Shown: one piece after another, positions 30,472 through 40,743 of the stretch
How the letters are laid out: every line of letters begins with the position of its first letter
Position numbering within the stretch: the first letter of the stretch is position 1
Source: Lentibacillus juripiscarius JCM 12147
Lineage (GTDB): Bacteria; Bacillota; Bacilli; Bacillales_D; Amphibacillaceae
Direction: 5' to 3'
Assembly (NCBI GenBank): GCA_001311805.1
Contig: BBCA01000009.1
Coordinates: forward strand, 11,970-75,969
DNA: 64,000 nucleotides
Made by a program: the position numbers and the translations under genes
Notes under the pieces: model-generated
Database searches by the model: none
Told to the model about the DNA's origin: nothing
Seen by the model: the letters and a program-made list of their open reading frames with translations, nothing else

Positions 30472-31189
30472 CTATATAGTAAGCCTTGCTGTCACAATGG
30501 CGTGATCGGAGTAATTGCGGACCCGCTCATCATGCGAGTGGTGACATGCGAGCAAATTGCCATTCAGTGCCGGCGACAAGAATACATAGTCCAGACGGTA
30601 GCCATTTTTTCTGTTGCTGTACCAGGTATACCCTGGCGCGCCCTGTGCCGCATTTTTCTTTGCATCCGTCCACCCGTCGTTCTCCAACGTTTGTATAAAG
30701 TTGCTGTATTTCCTCGGTGCGCTTGCCTTTTCTTCACGGCGCGCCGTGTTTAAGTCCCCGGCAACCACACATTTTCATCTGTTTTTGTTTAGCATAAGAA
30801 ACGATTTGTTCCCAGTGAAATGCCTTATCATATTTTTCGTTCACATTCGGCACGTGAACACCTAAGAGGGATAAATCATAGTGAGGGATGTATACTTCAT
30901 TCCAGCGGCTGGATCCTTGTTCATTTGGGAAGGGTGGCTCTAGTTGTTTCAGTGGGGTTCTGGAGACAACGAGCACACCGTTTTCCTTATGTTGGGGGTG
31001 GGAGGTTGCGCTGTATGGCCAGCCTGCCTCTTGCAGATAATTTTTCAAATAGCCACCGGAAGGATTATCTTTAAATTCCGTCAGGATCATCACATTGGCT
31101 TGATGGGCCTCAAGGGAATTCGCAATCTGCTCTATTGCCTTTTTTCCTCCTTGGCGAATATTCCATGTAAGTAGCTTTATCGTCTGCAT
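30472..31189 (-). CDS. Endonuclease/exonuclease/phosphatase family protein, frameshifted
   Basis: About 239 residues of the EEP (DNase I / ExoIII) superfamily: LLTWNIRQGGKKAIEQI, the Mg-binding ILTEFKDNP, GVLVVSRTPL, the catalytic GDLNTARR after a frame switch near 30755, RLDYVFLSPAL, and the terminal YSDHAIV with the SDH catalytic triad. It could act on DNA or on a phosphoester lipid; the small size and GDLNT motif are closest to ExoIII-like hydrolases. Stands alone. Confidence 0.82.
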
Positions 31190-31229
31190 TTAGCACCCTC
31201 CCAATTTGAGAAGTTTTTAGCTATACCGA

Positions 31230-31573
31230 CTATGCCTGCTGCAGTGCACTAGTGATAGCATCTGCGGTAATGTTGGTATGGGACGCATTCCAGATCACTT
31301 CCCTGTTTTGAATCAAAAAATCTGGGGTGATTCATGCTTGATATTGGTCTCCGCTTCAATCTGATTCGATATATCTCTATTTTCAATTACCTTAATGAGG
31401 TAGGCATCCACCTTGTCATCGGCTGAGTTGAGAAACGTCTGATATTCCTCAAAAGCACCGGCGCTGATAGGGCAGGTCGTACTATGCTTAAAAAGAAGCA
31501 CCGGCTGCCCCGCTGAACGCTCCCATACTTGTTCTAATTGTTCATTTGATTGCAGGTCATTTAATTCTGCCAT
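31230..31573 (-). CDS. brxC: Monothiol bacilliredoxin BrxC (YtxJ), frameshifted
   Basis: A thioredoxin-fold protein of about 114 residues with the active site TTCPISAGAF (Cys near residue 34), the motif of the YtxJ/BrxC group that removes bacillithiol from proteins or cycles with BrxA/BrxB. One T is missing in the run opposite 31315-31320; restoring it gives HESPQIFLIQNREVIWNASH and a short C-terminal helix. Shows that the host uses bacillithiol. Confidence 0.9.
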
Positions 31574-31595
31574 TTCTATCCCTCCATTTTACATT

Positions 31596-31993
31596 TTATT
31601 TAAATGCTTCATTTTGGCTGTTTATGTTTTTGTTATTGCTTTTCCTGACATAATGCGTAGCGTACCTTTCTTCCATGTAAGGATCACCTGTCTTGGAAAA
31701 GCGCAGAAGCTTTTTTGGTCCTTTTCCCCAGGATTTGTAAACTGTTAGCGATGGTTTTAGTTCCTGTTCCGTAGCAAACTTTTTCAGCGTTTTTAGGATG
31801 TGATTCATCTTTCCAAGTCCCCCGACTGTCACCTTCTCCAGATAAGGGATCCTTTTAAACGCCAGTCTTCCACTTGCTTTGGGGTAATTCGATCCATTTT
31901 AACCAGAAGATCAACCGGGCTAATATATCCTTTTTCTTTCATTAACCCAGTCGCGTGGCGGTACACCATTTTCTCTATTGTTTTGCGGCTCAT
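31596..31993 (-). CDS. Conserved hypothetical protein (about 132 aa), frameshifted
   Basis: ATG 31993 (GGAAG at 7 nt) opens MSRKTIEKMVYRHATGLMKE and GYISPVDLLVKMDRITP; after a switch near 31852 it continues PYLEKVTVGGLGKMNHIL, LTVYKSWGKGPKKLLRFSKT and YMEERYATHYV. Basic soluble protein with a W-GKG-LRFSK(T/S)G core also seen in other bacteria, function unknown. The gene starts 3 bp after the UPF0158 stop, so the two are an operon. Confidence 0.7.
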
Positions 31994-31995
31994 TT

Positions 31996-32474
31996 CTAAC
32001 TTCCTTTTGACTCCGTATATTCAACTTTATGACGTTCACAAAATCAATTGCAATCTGTTTATAGCAATTATCCCGGTAAGTATACCAATCGTCTTCCAAA
32101 TCAAGGTCAATAATTTCATCCTTGAATCTCCTGAAAGCACCTTTACCACATATAATGCGAAGCAGCTTTTCCTGTGCTTTGGAATCCTTTACCGAAAAAC
32201 AGAAATCTTCTATCATAGCGTACTCATCGATTTCAAATTTAGACGGCAGTTCCACATATTTATCCTCATTCTCCACAAAATCAATTGCCAATTCCATCTG
32301 TTCCTGTTGCCAGTCAGGCAAATGATCATAGGGCTCACCATCTTCTGCCATTCTGATAAAGTCCTTCATGATATAAATGATCTCTCCAGTATCTTTTTTC
32401 AATAATGGAGAATCTTCTTCAGTTTGCATTTCCATTTCGTCAATAATATCGGTTAATTTCACTTTTGCTCCCAT
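31996..32474 (-). CDS. UPF0158-family protein, frameshifted near the end
   Basis: About 160 acidic residues: KLTDIIDEMEMQTEEDSPLL, DTGEIIYIMKDFIRMAEDGE, LPDWQQEQMELAIDFVE, KDSKAQEKLLRIICGKGAFR and DDWYTYRDNCYKQIAIDF. The family end (CERHKVEY-ESKGS) is restored by adding one T near 32037. UPF0158 proteins are uncharacterised. First gene of a two-gene unit with the downstream basic protein. Confidence 0.82.
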
Positions 32475-32487
32475 GTCATCACCTCCG

Positions 32488-32893
32488 TTACCCTTCTATT
32501 ACCTTCACATGAACCGTCCGTTCCCTGGGCCCGTCAAATTCGCAAAAATAGACACTTTGCCAGGTGCCCAGAATCAGACGTCCACCGGAAATGATTAACG
32601 TCTCACTGGCTCCGACAACAGATGATTTCATGTGTCCGTCTGAATTTCCTTCCATATGAATGTAGTCCGGTTTGTTAGGAAATGTCTCATCTAGCCCACG
32701 CTTCAAGTCGGTCTTCACATCCGGATCGGCATTTTCATTGATGGTAATCGCCCCAGTTGTATGGGGACAGTAGACGACCATCATACCATCCTGCACGCCG
32801 CTTTCCGCGAGCACCTCGTTCAGGTACCCATCCAGATTGGTAAACGATTGTTTTCATATGTCGGAATCGTGAATGTTTGTACTGTTTTCCCAA
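32488..32893 (-). CDS. YjbQ/UPF0047 family protein, frameshifted
   Basis: A small beta-sandwich enzyme of about 135 residues, with secondary thiamine-phosphate synthase activity shown for relatives. Seen: TFTIPTYENN, GVQDGMMVVYCPHTTGAITI with NENADPDV (metal-binding His and acidic residues), EGNSDGHMKSSVVG and LGTWQSVYFCEFDGPRER. Two indels near the 5' end are needed (the GGG at about 32887 and the TT before CCAATC near 32848); with them, TTG 32893 has AAGGAG at 8 nt. It starts 13 bp after the pseudouridine synthase stop. Confidence 0.85.
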
Positions 32894-32905
32894 GTGATCA
32901 GCTCC

Positions 32906-33588
32906 TTACTGGCAGAACTCCGGCCATTGGTTCCATGGATACTCGCTTGGTGGCAAGGATTCGGTTTCTGTTGTATCCTTTTCGTCGGGTGTTCAAACGC
33001 AAGCCTATGCGACCATAAAGCAATCTGCTGGCCGGGTTTATTCACGTTTTGCCCATACTTCTGATCCCCATATATTGGGCATTCAATGGAAGCTAGCTGA
33101 ACACGAATCTGATGTGGTCTTCCTGTTTCGAGTTTAATGGACAGCAGGCTTAGCTCATTGGTTTGTCCGATTACTTCATATGTCAGAACCGCTTTTTTGG
33201 CCTTGTTATGATTAGGGGAAACAATATGTACTTTATTTTCACGGCGATCCTTCAGCAAGTAATCCTCCAAAACTGCTTTACTCGTTGACGGACGGCCCCT
33301 TACGACAGCCAGGTAATCCTTATCAAACGCTCCCCTGCGCATGGCATCCGACAAACGCGACGCTGCCTTGGACGTTTTGGCAAACACCATCACACCGCCA
33401 ACCGGACGGTCAAGCCGATGAACCAGCCCCAAATAGACATTCCCTGGTTTCTGATAGCGGATTTTCAGATCTTCCTTCAGCATGGTAAGCAGGTCCTTGT
33501 CCATTGTGCTGTCTTCCTGTACCGGTATATTAACTGGTTTCTCTATGACAAGGAGATGATTATCTTCATAAAGAATCGGGATTTTCAT
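32906..33588 (-). CDS. RluA-family RNA pseudouridine synthase, frameshifted at the 3' end
   Basis: About 227 residues. The catalytic motif GLVHRLDRPVGGVMVFAKT is at about residue 53, preceded by PILYEDNHLLVIEKP and followed by LETGRPHQIRVQLA and CPIYGDQKYG, all hallmarks of the RluA/RluC/D group. There is no N-terminal S4 domain, as in the short YhcT/RluE-like members, so the rRNA or tRNA target is unknown. An indel near 32990 restores the family end YPWNQWPEFCQ at 32906. Confidence 0.9.
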
Positions 33589-33738
33589 GAGTGTGAACTC
33601 CTTCGTTTCATGGTATCCCCATCATAACATATTCGGGAAACATGCTCATTTTGAGAGAACATTACGCCTGACCAAAATAGGCTTATAAAATATTTTGTTC
33701 CTGCTCTGTTATTCCGTTAAAGCGCACATTGTAAAAAT

Positions 33739-34304
<566 letters not shown>

Positions 34305-34482
34305 GTTCATTTCCCCCTTATTGTTTTTACTCATATTGATTAAAGTATAGCTAAAATTTACGTCAAAAAGCCTTACCAATCTAGTTCGGAAGGAAAGCGT
34401 ATTTTGAAGAAACTTAGATAATAAACCGTTTAACTTCGCACATACTAACCTTGATGAAAAAACTGTTAAGGAGATGAGATGG

Positions 34483-34847
34483 ATGGAAAGTGAAGCTAGA
34501 AATTCTACGGAAGCAGCCCTTCTTCATTATAAGGAAGGATTAGGTTCCTTTACAGAAAAATGCCGGCACTCGCGGAGCATTACAATGCCTTTACACAGGA
34601 ATGTTTCAAGGAAGGTTCATTATCCAAGCGGGAAAAACAGCTAATTGCATTAGGTATCAGCCTCTATTCCCAGGATGAATATTGCATTATTTATCATACC
34701 AAAGGATGCCTTGATCAGGGCTGTTCAGAAGAGGAGATACTTGAATCAATCGGTGTTAGTGCAGCTTTTGGCGGCGGCGCGAGCATGAGCCAGGCTGTTA
34801 CACTCGTACAGGAAAGTATGGAAGAGCTTAGGCAATTAAAGCAGTAG
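34483..34847 (+). CDS. Carboxymuconolactone decarboxylase-like (AhpD-fold) protein, frameshifted
   Basis: About 121 residues, YurZ-like. [20 protein letters not shown] is followed by [20 protein letters not shown], then [15 protein letters not shown]. The active-site region has C-I-I-Y-H without the first Cys of the CxxC pair of AhpD, so simple peroxidase activity is unlikely. One A is missing at 34556-34560 (ACAGAAAAATG); restoring it joins the 25-residue N-terminal helix. AAGGAG lies 9 nt before ATG 34483. Confidence 0.82.
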
Positions 34848-34861
34848 CCAGATGATTAGAT

Positions 34862-34905
34862 AGGATGACACGAGGTGTTTAGATCATGATGTCCCGAGTC
34901 ATCCT
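34862..34905 (+). terminator. Intrinsic terminator of the AhpD-fold gene
   Basis: The stem AGGATGAC / GTCATCCT is extended with mismatches towards the loop and followed by TTCTCTT. Confidence 0.75.
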
Positions 34906-34944
34906 TTCTCTTCCTATTAACCCTTTTCCAATGTTGATTAAGCT

Positions 34945-35510
34945 TTAAAACGGAGATGCCGAGTCTTCCGCTATTTGCATTTTGTGAAAAACTTTCATCC
35001 CGTGCACCACATCATCAGCCAGGCGATTCAATCTGAATAGCGCATCATCATTCACAATTGCTTTTTGATAATAGTATTTCTCTTCCACAAATACGTATTT
35101 GGTATAATGACAGCTTTCATATAGGAAAGGATTGGCTTCAACTGATGTTCCGGCACAAGATAATGCATTGCAGATCCTGCTGTTGCCACAATCCCGGCCA
35201 CTTTACTACGAAAGGCATTATTTGGCAGCAGGTCAAACAAATTTTTAAGCGGACCTGGTATCGATGCCTGAAAAATAGGCGTTCCGATAATAAAAGCATC
35301 TGCCGCCATTATTTTCTCTAACACAACTTTTGTATCGCCCTCGTAATCCCGGTAATCCCGTCCATCACTGAACACAAGCTCATATGCGCTTAAGTCAATC
35401 AATTCCGTTTCCATATCCTGATATTGATCATTTATCCGATTTAGAACATATTGAACTGCAATCCGGGTTTTCGAACCAACAACCGAACCGGATATCCCAA
35501 CTACTTTCAA
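34945..35510 (-). CDS. NADPH-dependent FMN reductase-like flavoprotein (paralogue 1), frameshifted
   Basis: Flavodoxin-like fold, about 188 residues: VVGISGSVVGSKTRIAVQ (FMN phosphate loop), TELIDLSAYELVF, ADAFIIGTPIFQASIPGPLK (the GTP-YxxSxxGxLK motif) and VAGIVATAGSAMHYLVPEHQ. A switch near 35090 restores the C-terminal helices ending at 34945. The closest relatives are SsuE/azoreductase-type enzymes using NADPH and FMN. A clear paralogue is at 41960-42504. Confidence 0.87.
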
Positions 35511-35704
35511 ACCCGTTTCCCCCTCAAAATCTTACTGCTCTATATAGAAGTTTTGTTATAATCAATTCCTATAACTGCTATTTTACACAAAAATCGCAAA
35601 TAATACAGCTAATTGAACTGAAAGGGCACAATAGATGGCAGTCCAGTATTTCTATAAGAAGGAACTTTTCTGTCGTTTTAGCTCCAGAACATACCCAAAC
35701 ATCC

Positions 35705-36730
35705 CTAATTATCATTTGTTTCCTCAGGTATCTCGATTGTCACGCGCTCCCGCTCTTCCCCCGTCTGTATTGATTTGCCAATAGCTGTATTCCGGATTTC
35801 TCCCGGCGAAGTTTTTGTCTACTGTTACCATCAGCTTATCCTTGTTATGAAAAAACACGGGATGGGTCACATGTTCATAAAACGACGTAAGCTGCTCGGC
35901 CTGTTTGGTTTCCAGGTCCATTCGAAAGGCTTCATAAACGAATGTGCCATTCTCATCTTTGGTGGCTACATCGGTAAAAACCACATACTGTCCGTCAGGC
36001 GACAATGTCGGCGATGAAATCATGGGCGCCTTAGAAGCGAAGTCACCTTTGGGTACAATGGATTTCTCATTTCCATCCTCCATGGAATGAAATACAAGCT
36101 GATCATGTTCCCGGTATGTTCTGAACATCAGTTGTTTGCCATCTGGAGTCACCGCAAGCGATGACATGTCATATCCCTGTTCGAATGTGATTTGTTCCGT
36201 TTCCTTCGTCTCCAGGTTCATACGGTAAACATCAAATTCATGCGGCCGCTCAGAGGCAATTGGTGAATAATTTTTATACGTGTCAGCTTTCAGGAAATAA
36301 AGTGATTTCCCGTCCGGCGAGAATGCCGCTTCAGTCATATAGCCTTTTGTATTGATCCGTTGTGCTATCGACTGCTCCTCCCGGTTAAAAATCCGCACCT
36401 GGCTATACCTTCTTTCTTCTGTTTCCCATTGCTCCACAAAGGCAATTTTTTTACCATTCGGAGAAAACGCAGGGTGCAAAAAGACTTTCCTTCTTCCGGC
36501 TTTGCCAAAAGTTCCGCTTCCCCTCCGCTGACGGGAACGGTATAAAGTGCGGCATCATCCCCATGATAATAGGAAAATACAAGCTCGCTGTCATCAGGCG
36601 AGATAGCGGTAGTCCGCCCAAACCCGGAAAACCCATCCGGCTCCCCAGTAAACGAACCTGCCCCCCACAGAAGGACGAACAACACTATCATACCGGCAAT
36701 AAAACTGATATTTTTCATTTTTAACGTCAT
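35705..36730 (-). CDS. TolB-like beta-propeller lipo/membrane-anchored protein, frameshifted
   Basis: About 341 residues. An N-terminal hydrophobic anchor (NISFIAGMIVLFVLLWGAGS) is followed by at least five WD40-like PD40 blades: TAISPDDSELVFSYY, HPAFSPNGKKIAFV, AAFSPDGKSLYFLK, LAVTPDGKQLMFRT, PTLSPDGQYVVFTD. Frame switches near 36480 and at the G-run at about 35757. Expected to face outside the membrane and bind a partner. Third gene of the PadR / HAAS membrane protein unit, suggesting a regulated surface complex. Confidence 0.8.
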
Positions 36731-36802
36731 TTGTTAAAACCTCCCGGAGAACAGAAGAATGGCATAAGGAAGTGCAACTGACAATGCGGAAAACGACCCC
36801 AG

Positions 36803-37600
36803 TCACAATTGAAAGAAGTGGTTTTTTGCTATATACCTCATCTGAAATTTATAAGAAATCAGCCAGGTAATAATAGGAACCACCGTCAGAATCGCCTTTA
36901 TGCGTAGCTCACCAAAGGCAAGTATTCCCCATAGCGCAAACAAACTCACACAAACAACAGCAGCGCCAAACAGCAGATTAAGTACATAACTTAACAGCAC
37001 AACCCCACGCTGATGCTGGTTGCTTTTAGCCGAACCGCTTGAATAATACGAATTGCGGATTATGGCTATAATCCCCAGCCCGACCAGCAGCAACACATAA
37101 ATACTGAATAGAATAACTTGCCATTGGGATGTTCCCTGTATCATTAACAGATTAATGCCATTCCAGATAACATTGGCAAACAGCACGACATGAATCACAT
37201 AAAAATACCTTCCTGCAAATGAAATGTTAATGGCAGCTAGGGTGACAACGCTTCCTACAAAAAGCTGAATGGCGAGCCAAATAGGAATCGGATCATGATG
37301 AAAAAAGCCGCATTTAAAAATATAGAACACCAAACAAAATCGTCCCTATACCAATCACATACAACAGCCCGCGCTGATACGGATACATCGCCTCCTGCAG
37401 CTGATGGCCTGTGCTGTCAGGATTCCCAAATTCCGCAATTGCCTGCTTTTCGGCTAGCTTTGCCGTGTAACCCTCATCCATATAATGTTGTTTTGCTTCC
37501 TGCAGATGGCCGAGGAGCTCCTCCCGCAATTCTTCACGCTCTTCCCTTCCGCTCTGCATCTGTTCCAGCATTTTTGAACATGTTTTTCCAGCCGATTCAT
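36803..37600 (-). CDS. HAAS/permease-prefix-domain membrane protein, frameshifted
   Basis: About 265 residues. The N-terminal soluble part (LEKHVQKMLEQMQ, ELREELLGHLQEAKQHYMDE, AEKQAIAEFGNPDSTGHQLQ) is the HAAS domain that typically follows a PadR gene. Then six or so hydrophobic helices (RGLLYVIGIGTILFGVLYF, LAIQLFVGSVVTLAAI, VILFSIYVLLLVGLGIIAII...). Two frame switches (near 37568 and 37320). ATG 37600 overlaps the PadR stop (ATGA). Probably a membrane partner whose level is set by PadR. Confidence 0.78.
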
Positions 37601-37918
37601 GATATGTCTCCCGTTGTTTTCGTAATGAGATTATGGACACTATTCCATTCATTTAATTTCTTTCCCAATACATCTTTCCCATCTTCCGTAATCCGATAAT
37701 ATTTCCGGCGTCCATGATCTGTTTCGTACCAATACGAATCGAGCCACCCTTTTCTCCATCCGTTTTAACCCCGGATACAGCGTTCCTTCGCCCATGCTAT
37801 AAAGCTGTTCGCTCTTTTCCTTGAGCACCTTTACCATTTCATATCCATACATATCTTTCCCATTCAGTAAATTAAGCAATAAAATATCAATACTGCCTTT
37901 CATTATTTCACGGTCCAT
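37597..37918 (-). CDS. PadR-family transcriptional regulator, frameshifted
   Basis: About 107 residues: EIMKGSIDILLLNLLNGKDM, YGYEMVKVLKEKS, the recognition helix region MGEGTLYPGLKRMEK and, after a switch near 37750, the wing SYWYETDHGRRKYYRITEDG. These are the diagnostic PadR winged-helix motifs. AGAGGTG precedes ATG 37918. It heads the operon PadR / HAAS protein / TolB-like protein, a standard pairing, and is expected to repress it in response to cell-envelope signals. Confidence 0.88.
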
Positions 37919-38024
37919 TTTCACATCACCTCTTTTATTATTGTATAACGATGCACATCGTTTCACAAGGGTGGAAGGTATGAAAAATTATGTACAGCAC
38001 AAGTTATATAGTGAGGTGAATCAT

Positions 38025-38219
38025 ATGGGAAAAAATCGAAAAAAGAACTTTGAAAGGCCAACACAGGCAAATATGGACGGGGAATTAAGCGTCGAGGATG
38101 GATTGGATGCTAATCACCCTTTTAAAGAGGAAGATAATCCTGCGGGAGATTCGGTGGATGAACATAAAGAACTGGAAGCCGCCAATGAAGTGATGGCTAA
38201 AAACAGATTTCACAAATAA
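38025..38219 (+). CDS. Small hydrophilic hypothetical protein (64 aa)
   Basis: ATG 38025 follows GAGGTG. The protein is highly charged and probably disordered: KKNFERPTQANMDGELSVED, NHPFKEEDNPAGDSVDEHKE, and ends in a short helix. Composition resembles small Bacillaceae proteins of sporulation or stress sets, but I cannot assign a family. It is divergent from padR and ends at a strong terminator. Confidence 0.6.
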   Translation: MGKNRKKNFERPTQANMDGELSVEDGLDANHPFKEEDNPAGDSVDEHKELEAANEVMAKNRFHK

Positions 38220-38249
38220 ACAATAATTCATGAGTTCCCAACATGTACG

Positions 38250-38273
38250 GCCGCATTTTTCGGAAAATGCGGC
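38250..38273 (+). terminator. Intrinsic terminator
   Basis: The stem GCCGCATTTT / AAAATGCGGC with a short loop is followed by TGTTCT, downstream of the 64-residue protein gene. Confidence 0.85.
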
Positions 38274-38321
38274 TGTTCTAATGTCAGAAGGCAACTATAA
38301 AGCAGGGAATGCCCACATCGT

Positions 38322-38352
38322 TTGTGTTCGTACACGCAATCCATGGTATAAT
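38322..38352 (+). promoter_or_regulatory. Probable promoter of the MNT/HEPN pair
   Basis: TATAAT at 38347-38352 is perfect; the best upstream box is TTGTGT (38322-38327) with a 19-bp spacer. The GTACAC / GTACAC units at 38330 and 38355 flank the -10 box and could be an operator. Confidence 0.55.
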
Positions 38353-38382
38353 ATGTACACTACAATGCAGGCGGGTGTTAGA

Positions 38383-38711
38383 ATGTCGAGTGAACTAAAT
38401 ATTTCCGAGCGTTTTGTGAATGAATTAGTTAATTACTGTTCGTCGAATCATGGAATTTCACAAGTAATCTTATTTGGTTCAAGAGCACGCGGAGATTTTC
38501 ACCCAAATTCAGATATTGACCTGGCCATTCGGACAAAAATACATCCCATTCTGAGCAAAACATAATGGAAGATCGGATACAGGAAATGTCAACACACTTA
38601 AAATTAGATATTGTTTTCATGAATCGGTTAACAAAAAAGGACTTAATATCAAATATAAACCAGGAAGGGGTAATTATTTATGAAAAAGGAAAGGCTTTAC
38701 GAGAGGCTTGA
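38383..38711 (+). CDS. MNT-domain nucleotidyltransferase antitoxin (HI0073/MntA type), frameshifted
   Basis: About 110 residues with the minimal nucleotidyltransferase motif VILFGSRARGDFHPNSDIDLAI (GSx10DxD). In MntA-type antitoxins this domain adds AMP to the HEPN toxin and silences it. An indel in the A-run near 38538 separates it from KLDIVFMNRLTKKDLISNIN and VIIYEKG at the end; the third catalytic acid is probably the Asp in LDIVF. It overlaps the next gene by 32 bp, which argues that the frame beyond the switch is truly used. Confidence 0.88.
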
Positions 38712-39086
38712 AGACTATAAGCGGGCAGTCTCCAGGTTAAATGAAGGAACGAGTTTAGAAATAAAAGATGATATTGTGTATGATGGCGTTATTCAACGTT
38801 TTGAATTCACCTTTGAACTAAGCTGGAAACTAATGAAGGATTTTCTGGAGTATACAGGATTAACGGAACTTAGAAGCCCAAGGGGAACCATTCGTGAAGC
38901 TTATGCTTATGGCCTAATCGATGATGGCGATCAATGGATTGACATGATGGTAGACAGAAACAAAACTTCCCACCTATATGACGAAGAAGAGTCCAGAGTT
39001 ATCTATGAAAAATAAAATATCATCATACTGGATTACTAATGGAATTTGGAGATAAAATAGAACAAGAAATAACAAAAGTCAAGTAG
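38680..39086 (+). CDS. HEPN-family toxin / nucleotidyltransferase substrate-binding protein (HI0074 type), frameshifted at end
   Basis: About 135 residues, all helical. FEFTFELSWKLMKDFLEYTG and RGTIREAYAYGLID lead to the HEPN RNase motif RNKTSHLY (Rx4HxY), the site of catalysis and, on its Tyr, of adenylylation by the partner. Adding one A near 39008 extends it through GLLMEFGDKIEQEI to 39086. With the upstream MNT gene it forms a type VII-like toxin-antitoxin pair of the HI0073/HI0074 arrangement, possibly for phage defence or plasmid stability. Confidence 0.88.
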
Positions 39087-39149
39087 ACCACAACTTTAGG
39101 AAAAGACGGAAAGAATAAAACAATTCATCCGTGTTATTTCCAACAGCAA

Positions 39150-39353
39150 TCACCCCTGCCTTACAAGCTGAACACCCATTATTTCAAAATGATGATCAAA
39201 TGCAAAGATTTTTTGGATTTGCTGTTCTTTCATCATTGCCACACTTAATGCGTCACAATATGAAATTTTGTGATTACTGTATTGCTCAAGAATTTGCAGG
39301 GTACTTTTTCTAATTGACGGTGTAACATTCGCAACATTCCGTATATCTCCCAA
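39150..39353 (-). pseudogene. PIN-domain toxin remnant (C-terminal half)
   Basis: The frame reads STLQILEQYSNHKISYCDAL, SVAMMKEQQIQKIFAFDHHF and EIMGVQLV. This is the second half of a VapC-like PIN nuclease with the late acidic residues (YCDA, FDHHF) but without the first half and its catalytic Asp. It joins directly to the tail of the antitoxin gene upstream, so a deletion of about 70 codons removed the start of the toxin. Inactive as it stands. Confidence 0.7.
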
Positions 39354-39588
39354 AGATAGTAATCATGGTTTGCCGACAAATCCTCTGTAGTATCAAACGT
39401 ATTTCGCTCCGCCTCGTTTGCCATTTGCAGCAAAGGGTTTTCCTTCTTTAAATTTTTTACACATACTCCCGAACGGCTTCCCTTACAATTTCCGTTTCTG
39501 ACAAACCTTTACTTTGAGCCAAATCTTTTAAAACCTTCTCATCCTCTTTTGTTACATGAAATTGCTTCCGTTTCATTGGATTCTCCAT
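39345..39588 (-). CDS. Antitoxin of a decayed VapBC-like pair, frameshifted
   Basis: ATG 39588 follows GGAGGGG. MENPMKRKQFHVTKEDEKVL, then QSKGLSETEIVREAVREYV form a ribbon-helix-helix DNA-binding unit. A frame problem at 39455-39460 (A/T-run) separates it from a tail KENPLLQMANEAERNTFDTT-EDLSANHDYYL, which resembles toxin-binding tails of such antitoxins. It precedes the PIN remnant on the same strand. The antitoxin may still be made, the toxin not. Confidence 0.6.
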
Positions 39589-39740
39589 AACGAGCCCCTC
39601 CTACACACAAATTATATAATAGGTGTGTAGGTGAATCAAATTTGTTATTTGTTAATATGGTCAACGCAGGCATACAATTTAATCTCCCCATTTCCTAACG
39701 CTGATGATAGGTATATAATCAAACGGAAAGGGTGAATGTT

Positions 39741-40101
39741 ATGTATCTTATTGTAGAAGACAAAATCAGAGAGGCAATCAAGAATGGTGACTTTGACGAC
39801 CTGCCAGGCAAGGGGGAAAAGCTGAATCTGCGAGATGATTTGCCGGGACTGTCGCCGGAATTGAATCAGGCATATAAAATATTAAAGAATGCCGGCTTTG
39901 TCCCCGATAAGAATGAGGAAAAAAGACAGGCAAAAGCACCACCGCCGGGGATTTGATGACGTACGCAACCGGTGAAGAGCAAAACAGCAAGGGAAAGAAA
40001 CAAAAAGAAGTTGACGAACTGGTACAAAAAGAAAACTGCATCGCAATTCGGCCTACCCATCCTACCGAAACAAGATATTCAAAAAACTGTGCGGCAGATG
40101 A
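39741..40101 (+). CDS. DUF1992 (DnaJ-homologue C28-like) protein, frameshifted
   Basis: About 121 residues: LIVEDKIREAIKNGDFDDLP, GKGEKLNLRDDLPGLSPELN, AYKILKNAGFVP. This is the DUF1992 signature (the E-x-KIREA and GKGKPL-like motifs). Indels near 39948 and 40035 restore the end with LHRNSAYPSYRNKIFKKL. Function unknown; the eukaryotic relatives are Golgi-linked, which says little here. Stands alone. Confidence 0.82.
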
Positions 40102-40143
40102 TTGGTGTGAAAATGCTTCAGCTCCCCATTGTTCGGGCACCAG

Positions 40144-40568
40144 TCATCTCCCTTTTCCTTTCTTTTTCATGACATATAAAACATGATAATAAATAAGTGC
40201 AGCAATCAGCCCATAAACAAAATAGCCTATTAATTCTTGCGGAATCAGGTAAAGTTCCCCTTCTGCTGCTGCCAGCACCATTATATAAACAAATGAAGCG
40301 ATGACTCCCGCCAGACCATAGAAACCTGCCCTTGCCACATACCGTGCAAAGCCTGTAGAATTACGCAGCCATTTGCTGGTCACTTTATCAATCAGAAGTG
40401 AGAACGAAATTCCACCAATGACATACACAGGTGCCGCATACGCCCCCAAAAATAGCATCGGAAGCCATAAAGATACAGCACTTTTCTCTGGTGCCGTTAT
40501 AAAACTGGTCACGCCCATCAAAAACCAAATAAACAAGTCGAAATAACTGCAGCAACGATTCTTCTCAT
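40144..40568 (-). CDS. Hypothetical four-helix membrane protein, frameshifted
   Basis: About 142 residues from ATG 40568 (RRIVAAVISTC, switch near 40525, GFLMGVTSFITAPEK), then helices LWLPMLFLGAYAAPVYVIGG, GFYGLAGVIASFVYIMVLAA and LIGYFVYGLIAALIYYHVLY and a basic KKKGKGR end. No family recognised. An additional frame upstream (to 40719) is probably not part of it. Confidence 0.6.
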
Positions 40569-40743
40569 CCGTACCCCCCCAGACCATGTAAAAAGCTCGG
40601 CACCATAGCAGTTTCATTTTAACCGGTGGGCACTGGAAAACAATCATGGATAACAAAGGGTGTACCTCAAAAACAACTATTTTTTGATCCATAATAAAAC
40701 CCCCTTGATATTGGTCCAAAGGGGCAAGGCACTTGGTCTGAAA

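Noticed and set aside
40569..40719. N-terminal extension of the four-helix membrane protein to 40719
   Set aside because: The extension reads as unrelated low-quality sequence, whereas ATG 40568 has a G-rich ribosome binding site and joins the helices after one indel.
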